6,747 bases of DNA from an uncultured marine group I thaumarchaeote (GTDB taxonomy: Archaea; Thermoproteota; Nitrososphaeria; Nitrososphaerales; Nitrosopumilaceae), in assembly GCA_902512865.1 (NCBI GenBank), contig CABXKZ010000024.1, forward strand, positions 1-6,747, in the 5' to 3' direction. Positions 6,028-6,747 of this stretch are shown here, in pieces; positions within the stretch are counted from its first letter, which is position 1, and each line of letters starts with the position of its first letter. The notes beneath the pieces are model-generated. The model did not search any database. It saw only the letters and a program-made list of their open reading frames with translations, and was not told the origin of the DNA. The position numbers were made by a program, and so were the translations under genes.

Positions 6028-6483
6028 TTGGCTAAAGTTTACGATGTACCTGCACAGGAATTCATCTCAAGACTTACTGAGATATTGAAAAATGAAGATA
6101 TTCCTGCACCTGTTTGGTCATCTTTTGTCAAGACTGGAGCACATGCTGATAAACCCCCACAACAACCTGATTGGTGGTATACTAGATGTGCATCAATATT
6201 GAGAAAAATTTACCTTCATGGTCCTCTAACTGTTAATGATATGAGAACTATCTATGGTGATGGTAAACGTAAAATGTATTATGGTGCACGTCATCATCGT
6301 GATGCAAGTGGTGCCATTATTAGAAATGCAGCTCATGCATTAGAAAAATTAGGTTATGTTGAGCAAGTAGAGAAAAAAGGCAGAATTCTAAGTCGTCAAG
6401 GAATGAAAAAATTAGATAACCTTGCAACAGAAATTTTAGGTGAATTAATACAAACAACACCAAAATTAAAAATTTATTCTTAG
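6028..6483 (+). CDS. rps19e: 30S ribosomal protein S19e
   Basis: This small-subunit ribosomal protein is found in archaea and eukaryotes and is required for late maturation of small-subunit rRNA. The 151 residues match the family's usual length. Recognisable blocks are VYDVPAQEFISRL (4-16), APVWSSFVKTGAHAD..PPQQPDWWYTRCASILRKIY (about 27-62), GPLTVNDMRTIYG (65-77), then GARHHRDASGAIIRNAAHALEKLGYVE (86-112), the winged-helix-like core, and GRILSRQGMKKLDNLA near the C-terminus. The start is TTG, giving MAKVYDVPA; no ATG or GTG start fits and the TATA box spacing agrees. There is no Shine-Dalgarno. It starts 30 nt after rnp4 and is followed after 8 nt by the pdcd5-family gene, the usual archaeal neighbour. 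Confidence 0.97.
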   Translation: MAKVYDVPAQEFISRLTEILKNEDIPAPVWSSFVKTGAHADKPPQQPDWWYTRCASILRKIYLHGPLTVNDMRTIYGDGKRKMYYGARHHRDASGAIIRNAAHALEKLGYVEQVEKKGRILSRQGMKKLDNLATEILGELIQTTPKLKIYS

Positions 6484-6491
6484 TGTTTGAA

Positions 6492-6747
6492 ATGAGTGAA
6501 CATGCACCTGATGTAAATGATCAACCTAATGAAGATCAAATCAATGCACAAAAAGATACACTGTTAAAACAAATTCTTAGTTCTGAAGCTAGATTGAGAC
6601 TAAACAATGTAAAAATGGTAAAACCTGAATTGGCAAACATGGTTGAAAACTACCTATTAGGTCTTGCCAGTCAAGGCCGAGCTCCAGGCCAAATTACTGA
6701 CGAACAACTAAAACAAATTCTATTGTCTGCTCAACAACCAAAAAAAG
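6492..6747 (+). CDS. PDCD5/TFAR19-family DNA-binding protein (3' end outside window)
   Basis: The frame runs from ATG at 6492 to the window edge, giving 85 residues of a family usually about 110-125 long. The start of the protein is acidic and polar (SEHAPDVNDQPNEDQ). It is followed by the helical core typical of archaeal PDCD5 homologues: LLKQILSSEARLRLNNVKMVKPELANMVENYLLGLASQG, then ITDEQLKQILLS. Archaeal members bind DNA non-specifically, but their cellular role is unsettled. A GTG at 6483, overlapping the rps19e stop, is an alternative start three codons earlier; ATG is preferred. The gene lies 8 nt after rps19e, so co-transcription is likely. In other archaea this pair is often followed by rpl39e, rpl31e and tif6, which would lie outside this window. 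Confidence 0.9.
   Translation, partial: MSEHAPDVNDQPNEDQINAQKDTLLKQILSSEARLRLNNVKMVKPELANMVENYLLGLASQGRAPGQITDEQLKQILLSAQQPKK

Noticed and set aside
1..6747. CRISPR array, insertion sequence or integrase-linked tRNA insertion
   Set aside because: No regularly spaced direct repeats, transposase or integrase reading frame was seen, and there is no second copy of the tRNA 3' end in the window to suggest an attachment site.

Overview
The window is AT-rich and every gene I can support lies on the + strand. The gene set points to an archaeon: Nep1, a zinc-ribbon RNase P protein (Rnp4/Rpp21 type), ribosomal protein S19e, a PDCD5-family protein, a tRNA with no encoded CCA, and frequent TTG starts with TATA-like boxes about 30 nt upstream. 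AT-richness together with a single-chain B12-dependent ribonucleotide reductase suggests a Nitrosopumilus-like Thaumarchaeote (marine ammonia oxidiser). That lineage assignment is an inference from gene content and composition.

Layout. (1) Positions 2-814 hold the 3' part of a reading frame cut by the window edge. It follows the fold-level sequence pattern of anaerobic (class III) ribonucleotide reductase NrdD, but has no cysteine anywhere in view and stops before the zinc-binding and glycyl-radical region, so it looks like a pseudoenzyme. (2) A 252-nt gap (815-1066) is rich in inverted repeats; the strongest has 13-bp arms around a TATA-like box and ends 3 nt before the next start codon. (3) Positions 1067-3721 encode a complete class II (adenosylcobalamin) ribonucleotide reductase with an N-terminal ATP-cone and a C-terminal Cys-rich tail. 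(4) Positions 3765-4889 encode a membrane-anchored or exported TIM-barrel glycoside-hydrolase-like protein whose acid/base motif appears altered. It is followed after 4 nt by (5) nep1 (4894-5562), an rRNA pseudouridine methyltransferase. (6) tRNA-Gly(UCC) is at 5585-5658. (7) rnp4 (5698-5997), rps19e (6028-6483) and the 5' part of a pdcd5-family gene (6492 to the window edge) form an RNA-processing and translation cluster of a kind well known in archaea.

Functional reading. The left half concerns deoxynucleotide supply: an active class II reductase next to a reductase-like protein that seems unable to form a radical. The right half concerns tRNA and ribosome maturation: Nep1 modifies small-subunit rRNA, Rnp4 is part of the RNase P that matures tRNA 5' ends, and S19e is a small-subunit protein. 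The glycoside-hydrolase-like gene between the halves is the least understood complete gene. The points most worth a second look are the cysteine-free NrdD-like protein, the inverted repeat at the nrdJ start, and the altered active site of the glycoside-hydrolase-like protein.
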